Assembly (NCBI GenBank): GCA_033720975.1
Contig: JAWWBL010000014.1
Location: 1 to 27,374 of the forward strand
DNA length: 27,374 bases
Source: JAWWBL01 sp033720975
GTDB lineage: Bacteria > Actinomycetota > Acidimicrobiia > Spongiisociales > ZC4RG35
Reading direction: 5' to 3'
Made by a program: the position numbers and the translations under genes. Shown here piece after piece: positions 5,129 through 12,424 of this stretch. The number at the start of each line of letters is the position of its first letter. Positions within the stretch are counted from its first letter, which is position 1. Under the pieces are notes generated by a model. The model was not told the origin of the DNA and made no database searches. It saw only the letters and a program-made list of their open reading frames with translations.

Positions 5129-6949
5129 ATGGGAGGTCGCACTTTGCCCCACAGAGCACTCAGAACAGCCGGAGCCATGGTGGTGCTGCTCGTCATTGGC
5201 GGGTTGGCGGCCTATGAGCTCTTTCCCCGTCAGGCTGGCGCAGACATCCAGGAAGTCGCCAGCCCTGCCGCGGCGCCTACGACGAAGGCTGGCCCGGAGG
5301 CTCAAGTTGACGAGGCCTTCACTTACACCGTCGGAATGCTCTCGAGTGTCACCACCGACAACTTCTGGGCGTTCTATGGAAGAGAGGCGTCAGTGTGGAA
5401 CGCATACGTCCTCGGTCCGACCAAGCCCGCCCTCTTCACTCTCAACCCTACGACCGGCGCCCTAGAGCCCGAGGTCGCAATCGAGATGGCTGAGCCGGAG
5501 CGCAACGGCGGCACGTGGACGGTAAGCCTGAGACTGAATGATTCGCTCAGCTGGAGTGATGGAACACCAATAACCGCCCACGACTTCGCCTACACGTTCG
5601 AGACCGTCCGATCCCTCGAATTGGGTGGTAGCTGGGAAGCCGCCTTCCCGCGAGAGATCGTCGCGGTCACTGCCGCTTCTCAGTTCGAGCTCGAGATCAC
5701 CTTCTCCGCGAGACCCACACTGGCCGCGTGGCCCCACAGCGTGGGAGTGGCTCCGATAATGCCGTCCCACGTCTGGCGCGATATCACCAAAGACGCCACA
5801 GCTCAGGATCTCTACGCCGGCGCAGGGCTCGGGGACGTGGCCGGGGGGCCCCTGGAAGTCCTGTCCATCACAGAACATGAGATTGTCAGCGCCGCCAATC
5901 CCGGTTACGGGATAGGGACGCACCCAGACAAGGTCATCTACCGGGTCTTTGCCAGCCAGGACGAAGCCGTCGAGGCTCTAGGCGCGGGCCGAATCGACGC
6001 AATCCTCTCACCTCAGGGGCTCACAGCAGAAAACTCCGAGATCGCAGCGAGCCTCGCGGCGGTGACGGTGAACGTAAGCCCCTCCAACGCCATCCGCTAC
6101 CTCGGCTTCAACCTCAACCGGGAGCCAATGTCCGAGCCGTCCTTCCGTACCGCCCTCGCCACCCTCCTCGACCGCGAGCGACTGGTGGCGGAGATAACCG
6201 GCTTCCCAACACCTGCCTATTCCTTCGTCAACCCGGCCAACCCTCGCTGGTTCGACGCCGCGGCCGCAGAACAGATCTCGGCTGCCTTCTCCGGTGACCT
6301 GGCTGCCCGGCTCGAGAACGCGGTCAGGCTCCTCACCGATGCGGGCTACCAATGGGACCAGGTGCCGTCAGTGGGCGCCGACGGTCACGTGAGCCCCGGC
6401 ACGAGTCTCACGATCAATGGGGTACCCCCGGCGCCTCTCACGATCCTCACCCCAGGGGACGCCTACGACCCTCATCGCCCCCGCTATGCCGCCGAGATCG
6501 CCGAGATCCTCGGATGGCTCGGATTCAACGCAGTGCCGATCGAGACCGACTTCGACACTGTGGTCGACCTGGCGTTCACCCCGGGCGACGACGGAAGATG
6601 GCGCTACGACATGTACCTCCTCGGGTGGACGTTGGGCAGCCCCGCCCTGCCGGACTACTACCGACATCTCTTTGCCCGAGACGGCCAGCTCAACAACACC
6701 GGGTATGCAAGCGCGGTCTTCGAGGAGCAGCTCGCCCGGTACGAGGGCGCGTACACCTACGAAGAGGCGTTCGCCGCCCTCTGGGAGCTGGAGGCGACGC
6801 TGGCGGCCGACCTTCCCTACCTGCTGCTCTACACGAGCCCGATCGCAGAGGCCTATCGGTCCGACCGCATCACCTATTCGACGTCGGCCGGCCTCGGCGG
6901 CCTTCAGGGAAGGCTCGGAGGGATCCGTGACGTGAGCCCGGTCGGTTAG
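5129..6949 (+). CDS. ABC transporter substrate-binding protein, family 5 (peptide/oligopeptide type)
   Basis: 606 residues. A basic N-terminus and one hydrophobic helix (about 14-31, AMVVLLVIGGLAAYELF) act as signal or anchor. No lipobox Cys is present, unlike most Gram-positive binding proteins. An Ala/Pro/Thr linker precedes the SBP_bac_5 fold: FTLNPTTGALEP, LSWSDGTPITAHDFAYTFE (the family signature near residues 140-160), MPSHVW, LGFNLNREP (about 330) and the C-terminal WTLGSPALPDYYRHLF. Length is usual for the family. Such proteins deliver peptides, nickel or sugars to an ABC permease, but no permease or ATPase gene lies nearby, so this is an orphan. ATG 5129 has no clear Shine-Dalgarno sequence; ATG 5177, at the helix itself, is an alternative. 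Confidence 0.85.
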   Translation: MGGRTLPHRALRTAGAMVVLLVIGGLAAYELFPRQAGADIQEVASPAAAPTTKAGPEAQVDEAFTYTVGMLSSVTTDNFWAFYGREASVWNAYVLGPTKPALFTLNPTTGALEPEVAIEMAEPERNGGTWTVSLRLNDSLSWSDGTPITAHDFAYTFETVRSLELGGSWEAAFPREIVAVTAASQFELEITFSARPTLAAWPHSVGVAPIMPSHVWRDITKDATAQDLYAGAGLGDVAGGPLEVLSITEHEIVSAANPGYGIGTHPDKVIYRVFASQDEAVEALGAGRIDAILSPQGLTAENSEIAASLAAVTVNVSPSNAIRYLGFNLNREPMSEPSFRTALATLLDRERLVAEITGFPTPAYSFVNPANPRWFDAAAAEQISAAFSGDLAARLENAVRLLTDAGYQWDQVPSVGADGHVSPGTSLTINGVPPAPLTILTPGDAYDPHRPRYAAEIAEILGWLGFNAVPIETDFDTVVDLAFTPGDDGRWRYDMYLLGWTLGSPALPDYYRHLFARDGQLNNTGYASAVFEEQLARYEGAYTYEEAFAALWELEATLAADLPYLLLYTSPIAEAYRSDRITYSTSAGLGGLQGRLGGIRDVSPVG

Positions 6950-6960
6950 AGAACCACAAT

Positions 6961-6966
6961 TACCCT
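6961..6966 (+). promoter_or_regulatory. Candidate leaderless -10 of pgsA (TACCCT)
   Basis: TACCCT ends seven bases before GTG 6974. No Shine-Dalgarno sequence lies between them and no strong -35 was found. Confidence 0.4.
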
Positions 6967-6973
6967 CCCGTAG

Positions 6974-7570
6974 GTGACAGAAGAGAGAGCCAGCAGCCGG
7001 GTACTCACGGTCCCCAATCTCGTCTCGTTCCTGCGGGTTCTCCTCGTTCCGGTGTTCTGGTGGCTCCTACTTGGTCTCGATGACGTGCGCGGAGCCGCAG
7101 CTCTGATGCTCTTCATCGGGACTACGGACTGGGTGGACGGCTACCTCGCCAGGCGGCTGGATCAGGTGTCGAAGCTGGGCAAAATCCTGGATCCCGTTGC
7201 CGACCGGCTGATGATTGCTTCAGCGGTCGTAGCTGGGCTCGTGGCCGACGTCCTTCCCGAAGTTATCGTCTGGCCCCTCATCGCTCGCGAGCTGTTCATG
7301 GGGCTCGTGACCTTTTACCTCGCGAGTAGGGGAGCGGGGGCGCTTGCGGTCAGGTACCTCGGGAAGTTCGCGACGTTCGTCCTCTACGGGGCAATTCCTT
7401 CGTTCTACCTGGCCGCCTCCGATGTCCTGCCAGAGGTCTTCAATCCGTTGGCATGGTTCACCGGCGTGATCGGTGTGCTCTCATATTGGATCGTTGCGTT
7501 CCAGTACGTGGGCGACGCTCGTCGAGCTTTGTCAGGGTTAGAGTCACGCCCAGTCGAGATGGAGCGTTGA
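6974..7570 (+). CDS. pgsA: CDP-alcohol phosphatidyltransferase (phosphatidylglycerophosphate synthase type)
   Basis: 198 residues, an integral membrane enzyme joining CDP-diacylglycerol to an alcohol, most likely glycerol-3-phosphate, the first committed step to phosphatidylglycerol and cardiolipin. The N-terminal TVPNLVSFLRVLLVPVFWW and the catalytic motif starting at DWVDGYLAR (about residues 54-62), then G and DPVAD with two metal-binding Asp residues, fit the D..DG..AR....G...D...D signature. About five to six membrane helices follow. Actinobacteria carry several close paralogues, including phosphatidylinositol-phosphate synthase, so the acceptor is inferred. Placement directly before gcvH and the FHA gene matches mycobacterial pgsA2. 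The stop overlaps the gcvH start (TGATG). Confidence 0.88.
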   Translation: MTEERASSRVLTVPNLVSFLRVLLVPVFWWLLLGLDDVRGAAALMLFIGTTDWVDGYLARRLDQVSKLGKILDPVADRLMIASAVVAGLVADVLPEVIVWPLIARELFMGLVTFYLASRGAGALAVRYLGKFATFVLYGAIPSFYLAASDVLPEVFNPLAWFTGVIGVLSYWIVAFQYVGDARRALSGLESRPVEMER

Positions 7571-7950
7571 TGCAGGTACCCGAGGATCTTCTGTACACCC
7601 CCGAGCACGAGTGGATTCGAAAGATGGGCGACTCGCTCATTCGTATCGGAATCACCGACTACGCCCAGGACCAGCTCGGGGACATCGTGTATGTGGAGCT
7701 GCCCACCTCTGGAGCGAGCGTTGCCAAAGAGGATCTCGTAGCAGAGATCGAAAGCACGAAGTCCGTCGGTGAGGTCTACTCACCCGTGGCGGGGGAGATC
7801 ACCTCGATCAACGAGAGCGTCGCAGAGAATCCCGAACTTGTGAACAAGAGCCCCTATGACGAAGGGTGGTTGGCCGAGATCGCCATCGACGGGGAATTGG
7901 ACGACTCCGCTCTGCTCGATGCCGAGGGATACCGCAACCTGACGGAGTGA
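7570..7950 (+). CDS. gcvH: Glycine cleavage system H protein
   Basis: 126 residues, the usual length. It is the lipoyl carrier that shuttles the aminomethyl group between the P, T and L proteins of glycine cleavage in the cytoplasm. The sequence starts LLYTPEHEWI, contains GITDYAQDQLGDIVYVELP, and has the lipoylation site ESTKSVGEVYSP with Lys64 as the modified residue. It ends with NKSPYDEGWLAEI, typical of GcvH. The ATG overlaps the pgsA stop, so translation is coupled. The partner gcvT lies 5.4 kb downstream on the same strand (13332), and gcvP is not in the window. Confidence 0.95.
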   Translation: MQVPEDLLYTPEHEWIRKMGDSLIRIGITDYAQDQLGDIVYVELPTSGASVAKEDLVAEIESTKSVGEVYSPVAGEITSINESVAENPELVNKSPYDEGWLAEIAIDGELDDSALLDAEGYRNLTE

Positions 7951-7978
7951 CCTGACCGGCACACGCCCTACCGGGGTT

Positions 7979-7984
7979 TATCAT
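7979..7984 (+). promoter_or_regulatory. Candidate leaderless -10 of the FHA gene (TATCAT)
   Basis: TATCAT ends eight bases before ATG 7993; a near-consensus -10 with no intervening Shine-Dalgarno sequence. Confidence 0.45.
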
Positions 7985-7992
7985 CTCCTGGG

Positions 7993-8433
7993 ATGACGGA
8001 CGACCGACCGACCGGCGAACCCGAGTCGAAACCTCAAGTTGAGATAGAGACCGACCCAACGGTGCTCTATGTGCCACTTCCGGACCGATCCGAGCACCCT
8101 CTTACCGAAGAAGAGGCAGCGCACATCGAGGGCATCACCGGATACGCGATTGTCGTCGAGCGCGGGCCGAAGACAGGCATGACCTACCTGCTACATCCCG
8201 GCACGACCACCGTGGGCCGGCACCCGGAGAGCGACATCTTCCTCAACGACGTCACGGTCTCGAGACATCACTGCCGGTTCATCGTCACCGAAGACTCGCT
8301 GGCCATTGAAGACAGCGGATCAACCAACGGGACCTACGTCAATGATCAGCGCGTGGATCGCGCTGATCTCCGAGCCGCCGACGAGATAATCGTGGGCCGT
8401 TTCCACTTCGTCGTGGCTCACGGAGATGGCTGA
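7993..8433 (+). CDS. garA: FHA-domain protein, GarA/OdhI-like
   Basis: 146 residues with a flexible acidic N-terminus (1-45) and one FHA domain (about 52-143). Phosphothreonine-binding residues are visible: GRHPESDIFL with Arg76, SRHH with Ser90, and GSTNGTYVN with Asn112. In mycobacteria and corynebacteria the orthologue, phosphorylated in an N-terminal ETTS motif by Ser/Thr kinases, switches 2-oxoglutarate dehydrogenase and glutamate enzymes. Here the N-terminus has ETDPTVLY instead (Thr20, Thr23), so the phosphoacceptor may differ. Position between gcvH and the ftsR-like gene is the same as in Mycobacterium. The end overlaps the next start by eight bases. No kinase gene is in the window. 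Confidence 0.85.
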   Translation: MTDDRPTGEPESKPQVEIETDPTVLYVPLPDRSEHPLTEEEAAHIEGITGYAIVVERGPKTGMTYLLHPGTTTVGRHPESDIFLNDVTVSRHHCRFIVTEDSLAIEDSGSTNGTYVNDQRVDRADLRAADEIIVGRFHFVVAHGDG

Positions 8434-9097
8434 CCGAGAAGTGCTCAGCATCGGGGAGGTCATCAGCCTCCTCCGCGATGACTTTCCGGACGTGTCGGTG
8501 TCCAAGTTGAGATTTCTGGAGAGTCAGGGCCTCATCGACCCCAAACGATCGCCCAGCGGCTACCGGCTCTTCGACAACGAAGACGTCGCCCGGCTGCAGT
8601 TCATTCTCAAGCAGCAGAGAGACAACTTCCTTCCGCTCAAGGTGATCAAGTCGAAGCTGACCATGTGGGAGAGGGGCGAGGAAGACGGCATGACGGCTGC
8701 ACTGTCCGACGTCACCTCGGAGAAGCACCCGGTAGACCGCGCCGACCTACTCAAGCGCTCAGGACTCACGGATGAGCAACTGGACCAACTCGAGGACGTC
8801 GGCTTGATCGCCCCCGCTCCGGGCACCGATGTGTACCCCCACGAGTCGAGAATCGTTGCGTCTGAAGCTGCTCGACTGATGGAGCGAGGGCTCGAGCCCA
8901 GGCACCTGAGGACGATCAGGCTCTCAGTGGAGAGAGAGGCAGACTTGATCGGGCAACTCGCAGCGCCGCTCTTGAAGGCCATGAACCCCGACGCGAGGAC
9001 CACCGCCCGAGAGATCCTCGAAAGTTGCTCCGACTCGATACAGGCCATGCATCGGGCTCTTCTAGGAGTCGAGCTCAGGCGACAGCTTCACACATGA
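8426..9097 (+). CDS. ftsR: MerR-family regulator, FtsR-like
   Basis: 223 residues. An N-terminal winged helix-turn-helix of the MerR type (about 6-80) reads LSIGEVISLL, then SKLRFLESQGLI and SPSGYRLFDNEDVARL, followed by a helical segment with LKVIKSKL. A linker leads to a C-terminal domain (about 110-220) with LTDEQLDQLEDVGLI and further helices. This layout and gene order match actinobacterial FtsR (Rv1828 type), an activator of ftsZ and cell-cycle genes. No Cys or aromatic effector-pocket signature is seen. Translation is coupled to the FHA gene (ATGGCTGA overlap) and to the next gene (ATGA). The symbol rests on domain and synteny, not alignment. Confidence 0.82.
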   Translation: MADREVLSIGEVISLLRDDFPDVSVSKLRFLESQGLIDPKRSPSGYRLFDNEDVARLQFILKQQRDNFLPLKVIKSKLTMWERGEEDGMTAALSDVTSEKHPVDRADLLKRSGLTDEQLDQLEDVGLIAPAPGTDVYPHESRIVASEAARLMERGLEPRHLRTIRLSVEREADLIGQLAAPLLKAMNPDARTTAREILESCSDSIQAMHRALLGVELRRQLHT

Positions 9098-10227
9098 GCA
9101 ACCGTCTCCTCGTTGCCGTCCTTGCGGCGGCCACTCTCGTCGCCGTGCCTGGCCCGGCAATCGCCTCTCACGTTGTGTTACCGGTGAGGGTCGACGATGG
9201 AATCACCGTCGCCGGACCTCCAGACGTCTCGGCGGCAAGCTGGTTGCTGTACGACGAGAGCACCGACCTCGTGCTCGCCTCATTTGCACCCAACGAGGAG
9301 CGGGCAATGGCTTCGACCACCAAGATCATGACGGGGCTACTGGTATTGGAGCAGGCGAGTCTCGACGACATGGTGACGGTGTCTTCACGGGCCGCGGCCG
9401 CGGGGGAGAAGGAGATAGATCTGGTCGCAGGTGAGGAGTTGACCATGGATGCGCTCTTCAAGGCCCTTATGATCCACTCGGCGAACGACGCCGCCATAGC
9501 CATTGCCGAGCACATCTCCGGGTCGGTCGCGGCGTTCGTAGCGCTCATGAATCAGAGAGCAGCAGAACTTGGGCTTGAAGGAACCAGGTTCGCCAACCCT
9601 CACGGCCTTGATGCGCCGGACCACTACTCAACGGCAGCCGACCTTCTCGCACTCACACGGGTGGCCATGTCACACCCCGAGTTCGCAACCGCAGTCCGTG
9701 CCCGAGGCCTCGTCTTCCCACCGACCCCCGATGGAGAGGCCCGATCCGGTTCAGCCACCAACCTCATGCTCGGCGAGTACCCGGGCACCATCGGCGTCAA
9801 GACCGGTTTCACAAATCGCGCACTCCTCACCTTCGTTGCATCGGCGGAACGGGACGGCCGACGGATCTACATAGTGCTCCTCGGATCCGAAGGGACCAGA
9901 GCTCACTTCTCTGACGCGAAGGCTCTGTTCGACTATGCGTTCGGCGACCTGGGGTTTGTCTGGTCATTGAGTTCCGGCACGCCGTATGAGGCCCGGCTGT
10001 CGCGACCTGGAACGTCGCCCATCATCACTGCAGCCGGGAACCGAGCTCTGCTTCACGTGGCCGGCCAGGGCCTTCTGATCGGAGACCCTCCGGCCAAGCT
10101 AGAGGACCCAGGCTTCGAGCCGAGCGAGGACCCCCCGCAGGTCGTAGAGCGAAAACCGACCGAGGGGCCACAGACTCCCATGGAGGCCTTCTTCCACTGG
10201 TTCCGGGATTTGATGAACGATGGGTGA
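9094..10227 (+). CDS. dacC: D-alanyl-D-alanine carboxypeptidase (peptidase S11)
   Basis: From ATG 9094 (overlapping the ftsR stop) the product has 377 residues. A signal peptide (MSNRLLVAVLAAATLVAV..AIAS) directs export. The penicillin-binding catalytic motifs are all present: STTK at 74-77 with nucleophile Ser74, SAN at 129-131 and KTG at 236-238. It trims the terminal D-Ala of peptidoglycan stem peptides outside the membrane. The C-terminal region after about 300 is Pro/Glu-rich and ends in an amphipathic stretch (MEAFFHWFRDLM) that may hold the protein at the membrane. A longer frame from 9025 lies inside ftsR and lacks the signal peptide at its start. Compared with Mycobacterium, this gene and the next are extra between ftsR and the bifunctional nuclease. 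The symbol is only a family-level guess. Confidence 0.85.
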   Translation: MSNRLLVAVLAAATLVAVPGPAIASHVVLPVRVDDGITVAGPPDVSAASWLLYDESTDLVLASFAPNEERAMASTTKIMTGLLVLEQASLDDMVTVSSRAAAAGEKEIDLVAGEELTMDALFKALMIHSANDAAIAIAEHISGSVAAFVALMNQRAAELGLEGTRFANPHGLDAPDHYSTAADLLALTRVAMSHPEFATAVRARGLVFPPTPDGEARSGSATNLMLGEYPGTIGVKTGFTNRALLTFVASAERDGRRIYIVLLGSEGTRAHFSDAKALFDYAFGDLGFVWSLSSGTPYEARLSRPGTSPIITAAGNRALLHVAGQGLLIGDPPAKLEDPGFEPSEDPPQVVERKPTEGPQTPMEAFFHWFRDLMNDG

Positions 10228-10789
10228 GTTCCCGTTTGCCTCGGAGGTCATCTCTGAGGGCGAGCTTCGATCCCGCGTCGCGGAACTGGGTGAGGCCATA
10301 TCGAGGGACTACGCCGGTCGAGATCCCCTCTTTGTCGTGATGCTGAAAGGTGCTGTCCCATTCGCGGCTGACCTCATTCGCGGTGTGGACCTCGATGCCG
10401 ATGTCGATTTCCTCGGTCTCAATCGCTTTGGGGACAGCGGGCGGATCGGCATAGCAATGGATCTGACACGGCCGGTCTACGACCGCAACGTGGTGATAAT
10501 CGAAGACATCGTCGATACGGGACTCTCCTTGAAGGTGCTGCGCCGAATGATGAAAGATAGGGGCGCGGCCTCGGTTTCCACGGCAGGGCTGTTGGATAAG
10601 TCACGCAGGCGCGTCGCCGACGTGCCGATCGAGTACCGCGGCTTCGAAGTTGGGGACGAGTTCTTGGTTGGCTATGGGCTGGATTGGCGGGGTCTGTACC
10701 GCAACCTGCGCTCCATCTGGGTGATGTTGGATGTCGAGGCTTTTGTCGAAGACCCGCGGCTCCTCGCCCGTCATTTGCATCCTGTGTGA
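10220..10789 (+). CDS. hpt: Hypoxanthine-type phosphoribosyltransferase
   Basis: 189 residues. The PRPP-binding loop is VVIIEDIVDTGLSL (about 90-103), and the N-terminal half has FVVMLKGAVPFAADLIR, both typical of hypoxanthine-guanine phosphoribosyltransferases. VGDEFLVGYGLDWRGLYRNL near the C-terminus holds the conserved purine and metal contacts. It converts hypoxanthine or guanine plus PRPP to IMP or GMP. The flexible loop normally containing a Ser-Tyr pair reads GLNRFGDSGRIGIAMDL, shorter and without Ser-Tyr. This could change purine choice or simply mark a divergent subfamily. The start overlaps the carboxypeptidase stop by eight bases. Confidence 0.8.
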   Translation: MGEFPFASEVISEGELRSRVAELGEAISRDYAGRDPLFVVMLKGAVPFAADLIRGVDLDADVDFLGLNRFGDSGRIGIAMDLTRPVYDRNVVIIEDIVDTGLSLKVLRRMMKDRGAASVSTAGLLDKSRRRVADVPIEYRGFEVGDEFLVGYGLDWRGLYRNLRSIWVMLDVEAFVEDPRLLARHLHPV

Positions 10790-10818
10790 GGGTCGGGAGC
10801 GCTTCAACCAGGCGGTGA

Positions 10819-10824
10819 TAACCT
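10819..10824 (+). promoter_or_regulatory. Candidate leaderless -10 of the bifunctional nuclease gene
   Basis: TAACCT ends six bases before ATG 10831. The overlapping TGATAAC gives an alternative hexamer two bases upstream. Confidence 0.4.
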
Positions 10825-10830
10825 CATCCC

Positions 10831-11340
10831 ATGGCTGGCAAAGTCGGATTGATTCGACTCGACATCGTCGGAGTTCGCGTCGAGCTCCCATCAAATCAGC
10901 CGTTGATCCTGCTCAAGGAGGAGGCGGGAGGGCGATATCTGCCCATTTGGATCGGGCCCAACGAGGCGACGGCCATCGCCACAGCGCTCGAGGGTGTTCA
11001 GCCGGCAAGGCCGCTCACTCATGATCTGTTGCGATCGGTTCTTGACGCTTCCGGGGTCCTGGCATCACGCGTTGTCATAACCGAGATGCGAGATGCAGTG
11101 TTCTACGCAGACCTCGCACTTGATGTGAACGGCAAGGAAGTTCGCGTCTCGTCTCGACCATCCGACGCAATAGCTCTGGCGGTGCGGACCGGAACCCCCG
11201 TGTTTGCGTCCCCCGAGGTGCTCGACGATGCCGGAGTAATCTTCGAGGAAGAGGACGAGGAGGATGAGGTCGCCCGGTTCCGCGAGTTCCTCGAGGAGGC
11301 CACAGCCGAGGACTTCCTACCCGGCGAACACGACCATTGA
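10831..11340 (+). CDS. Bifunctional nuclease family protein (DUF151)
   Basis: 169 residues. The DUF151 domain covers about residues 5-135: LDIVGVRVEL, LPIWIGPNEATAIATAL, RPLTHDLL, FYADLAL and SSRPSDAIALAVRTGTPVFAS are the recognisable blocks. A very acidic tail (EEEDEEDE, about 142-150) is followed by an amphipathic helix. Plant and bacterial members were reported with DNase and RNase activity; the mycobacterial relative Rv1829 sits in the same gene order between the two MerR regulators. The gene overlaps the following channel gene by four bases (TTGA). Confidence 0.85.
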   Translation: MAGKVGLIRLDIVGVRVELPSNQPLILLKEEAGGRYLPIWIGPNEATAIATALEGVQPARPLTHDLLRSVLDASGVLASRVVITEMRDAVFYADLALDVNGKEVRVSSRPSDAIALAVRTGTPVFASPEVLDDAGVIFEEEDEEDEVARFREFLEEATAEDFLPGEHDH

Positions 11341-12335
11341 CCCCACTTCGCCGAATACAGATCGGCCTCGCCGTTTTGGCCGGAGTGATCGTCGCGGGGA
11401 CCTTGGGCTACATGGTGCTCGGGGACGTGCGGCTTTTCGATGCCCTGTACATGGTCGTGATCACCGTCACCACGGTTGGTTTCTCGGAGGTCTTCGAGCT
11501 GAGCGACGTGACGCGAGCGTGGACCCTGGGAATCCTCGTCGTGGGTTTCGGGGTGACTCTTTACACTGCCATCGCCTCGATCGAATATCTGATCGATCTG
11601 GACGAGTTTCGGAGAAGAAGACGAATGCGGAAACACGTGTCCGAGCTCAGGGACCACGTCATAGTCTGCGGTTTTGGCCGCGTGGGACGGGGTACCTTCC
11701 ACGCGCTCGAAAACCGAAGAGCAGCAGCCGTGGTCATTGACTCCGATGCCGAACGCGTCGAGTCAGCGCGCTCGGCGGGCGCCCTGGTCATCCATGGAGA
11801 CGCCACACACAACGACATCCTCCACCTGGCCGGAATCGATCATGCGCAATCGATAATCGCTTGTGTTGCCGACGATTCCGACAACCTCGTAATTGCGTTG
11901 TCGGCCAAGGCCCTGAGACCGGATGTGCGTGTGGTCTCCCGTGCCACAGAGCCGGAGTCCGATAGAAAGCTCCGTTTGGCAGGGGCGGATGCCGTCGTGA
12001 CCCCGCAGGCGGTGGGTGCAGAACGCCTCGCAGTGATGGCCCTGCAGCCCGAGCTGGCCCAGATATTCGACGTCGTCGTCGACGGGAGCCCCCTCGAGTT
12101 CCGGGTCGAGGAGCTGGACATCGACGCCGACTGCAGAGTCGTCGGCAAGACCCTGCGAGACTCCGAGATCCGCCAGAGCAGCGGCGCCACCGTTCTGGCC
12201 GTCGAAGGACACGGCCACAGGCTCGTCGTGAACCCGCCACCGGAGTTCACGCTCAGCGTCGGGGACCGCTTGGTTGTGGTTGGCACCAAGGAGCAGGTGA
12301 AGCGGGCCGCCGATCACCTCAAAGTGCATGTCTGA
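11337..12335 (+). CDS. Two-helix potassium channel with RCK (TrkA-N/TrkA-C) domains
   Basis: 332 residues. Helix 1 (about 9-28), a pore loop with selectivity filter TTVGFSE (45-51) and helix 2 (about 63-86) form a minimal K+ channel. A basic linker (FRRRRRMRKH) leads to the RCK N domain with GFGRVG near 112 and HGDATHNDIL, then a TrkA-C domain (about 245-332) with VGKTLRDSEIRQ and VGDRLVVVGTKEQV. It should gate potassium flux in response to nucleotide or cation binding. The filter has Phe and Ser-Glu where TVGYGD is most common. The start is TTG 11337, overlapping the preceding stop, because the first helix begins just after it. In Mycobacterium this gene is not between the nuclease and the second MerR gene. 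Confidence 0.85.
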   Translation: MTPLRRIQIGLAVLAGVIVAGTLGYMVLGDVRLFDALYMVVITVTTVGFSEVFELSDVTRAWTLGILVVGFGVTLYTAIASIEYLIDLDEFRRRRRMRKHVSELRDHVIVCGFGRVGRGTFHALENRRAAAVVIDSDAERVESARSAGALVIHGDATHNDILHLAGIDHAQSIIACVADDSDNLVIALSAKALRPDVRVVSRATEPESDRKLRLAGADAVVTPQAVGAERLAVMALQPELAQIFDVVVDGSPLEFRVEELDIDADCRVVGKTLRDSEIRQSSGATVLAVEGHGHRLVVNPPPEFTLSVGDRLVVVGTKEQVKRAADHLKVHV

Positions 12336-12336
12336 G

Positions 12337-12345
12337 TTATCCACA
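12337..12345 (+). promoter_or_regulatory. Perfect DnaA box (TTATCCACA)
   Basis: A perfect match to the 9-mer DnaA box, two bases after the channel stop and eight bases upstream of the -35 of the next gene. No other perfect box was noticed while reading the window. Confidence 0.5.
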
Positions 12346-12353
12346 GCCAAACA

Positions 12354-12383
12354 TTGACACGGAGGCAGGTGGGCCGTTAGCTT
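12354..12383 (+). promoter_or_regulatory. Promoter of the second MerR gene
   Basis: TTGACA at 12354-12359 and TAGCTT at 12378-12383 are 18 bp apart, the best -35/-10 pair seen in the window. Transcription would start near 12390, giving a leader of about 35 nt with a GAAGGA ribosome site at 12413-12418. Confidence 0.6.
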
Positions 12384-12395
12384 TCCCCCGGCAGA

Positions 12396-12411
12396 GTTAC
12401 AAGCGTGTAAC
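12396..12411. promoter_or_regulatory. Palindromic operator GTTACA-AGCG-TGTAAC
   Basis: A perfect 6-bp dyad around a 4-bp centre, lying just after the expected transcription start and 13 bp before the MerR start codon. Dyads in this position are typical autoregulatory operators; binding by the encoded MerR protein is inference. Confidence 0.55.
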
Positions 12412-12424
12412 CCGAAGGACTTCG

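Noticed and set aside
6352..6930. A 192-codon frame inside the binding-protein gene
   Set aside because: Arg/Pro-rich shadow of the family 5 binding protein on the same strand in another frame.
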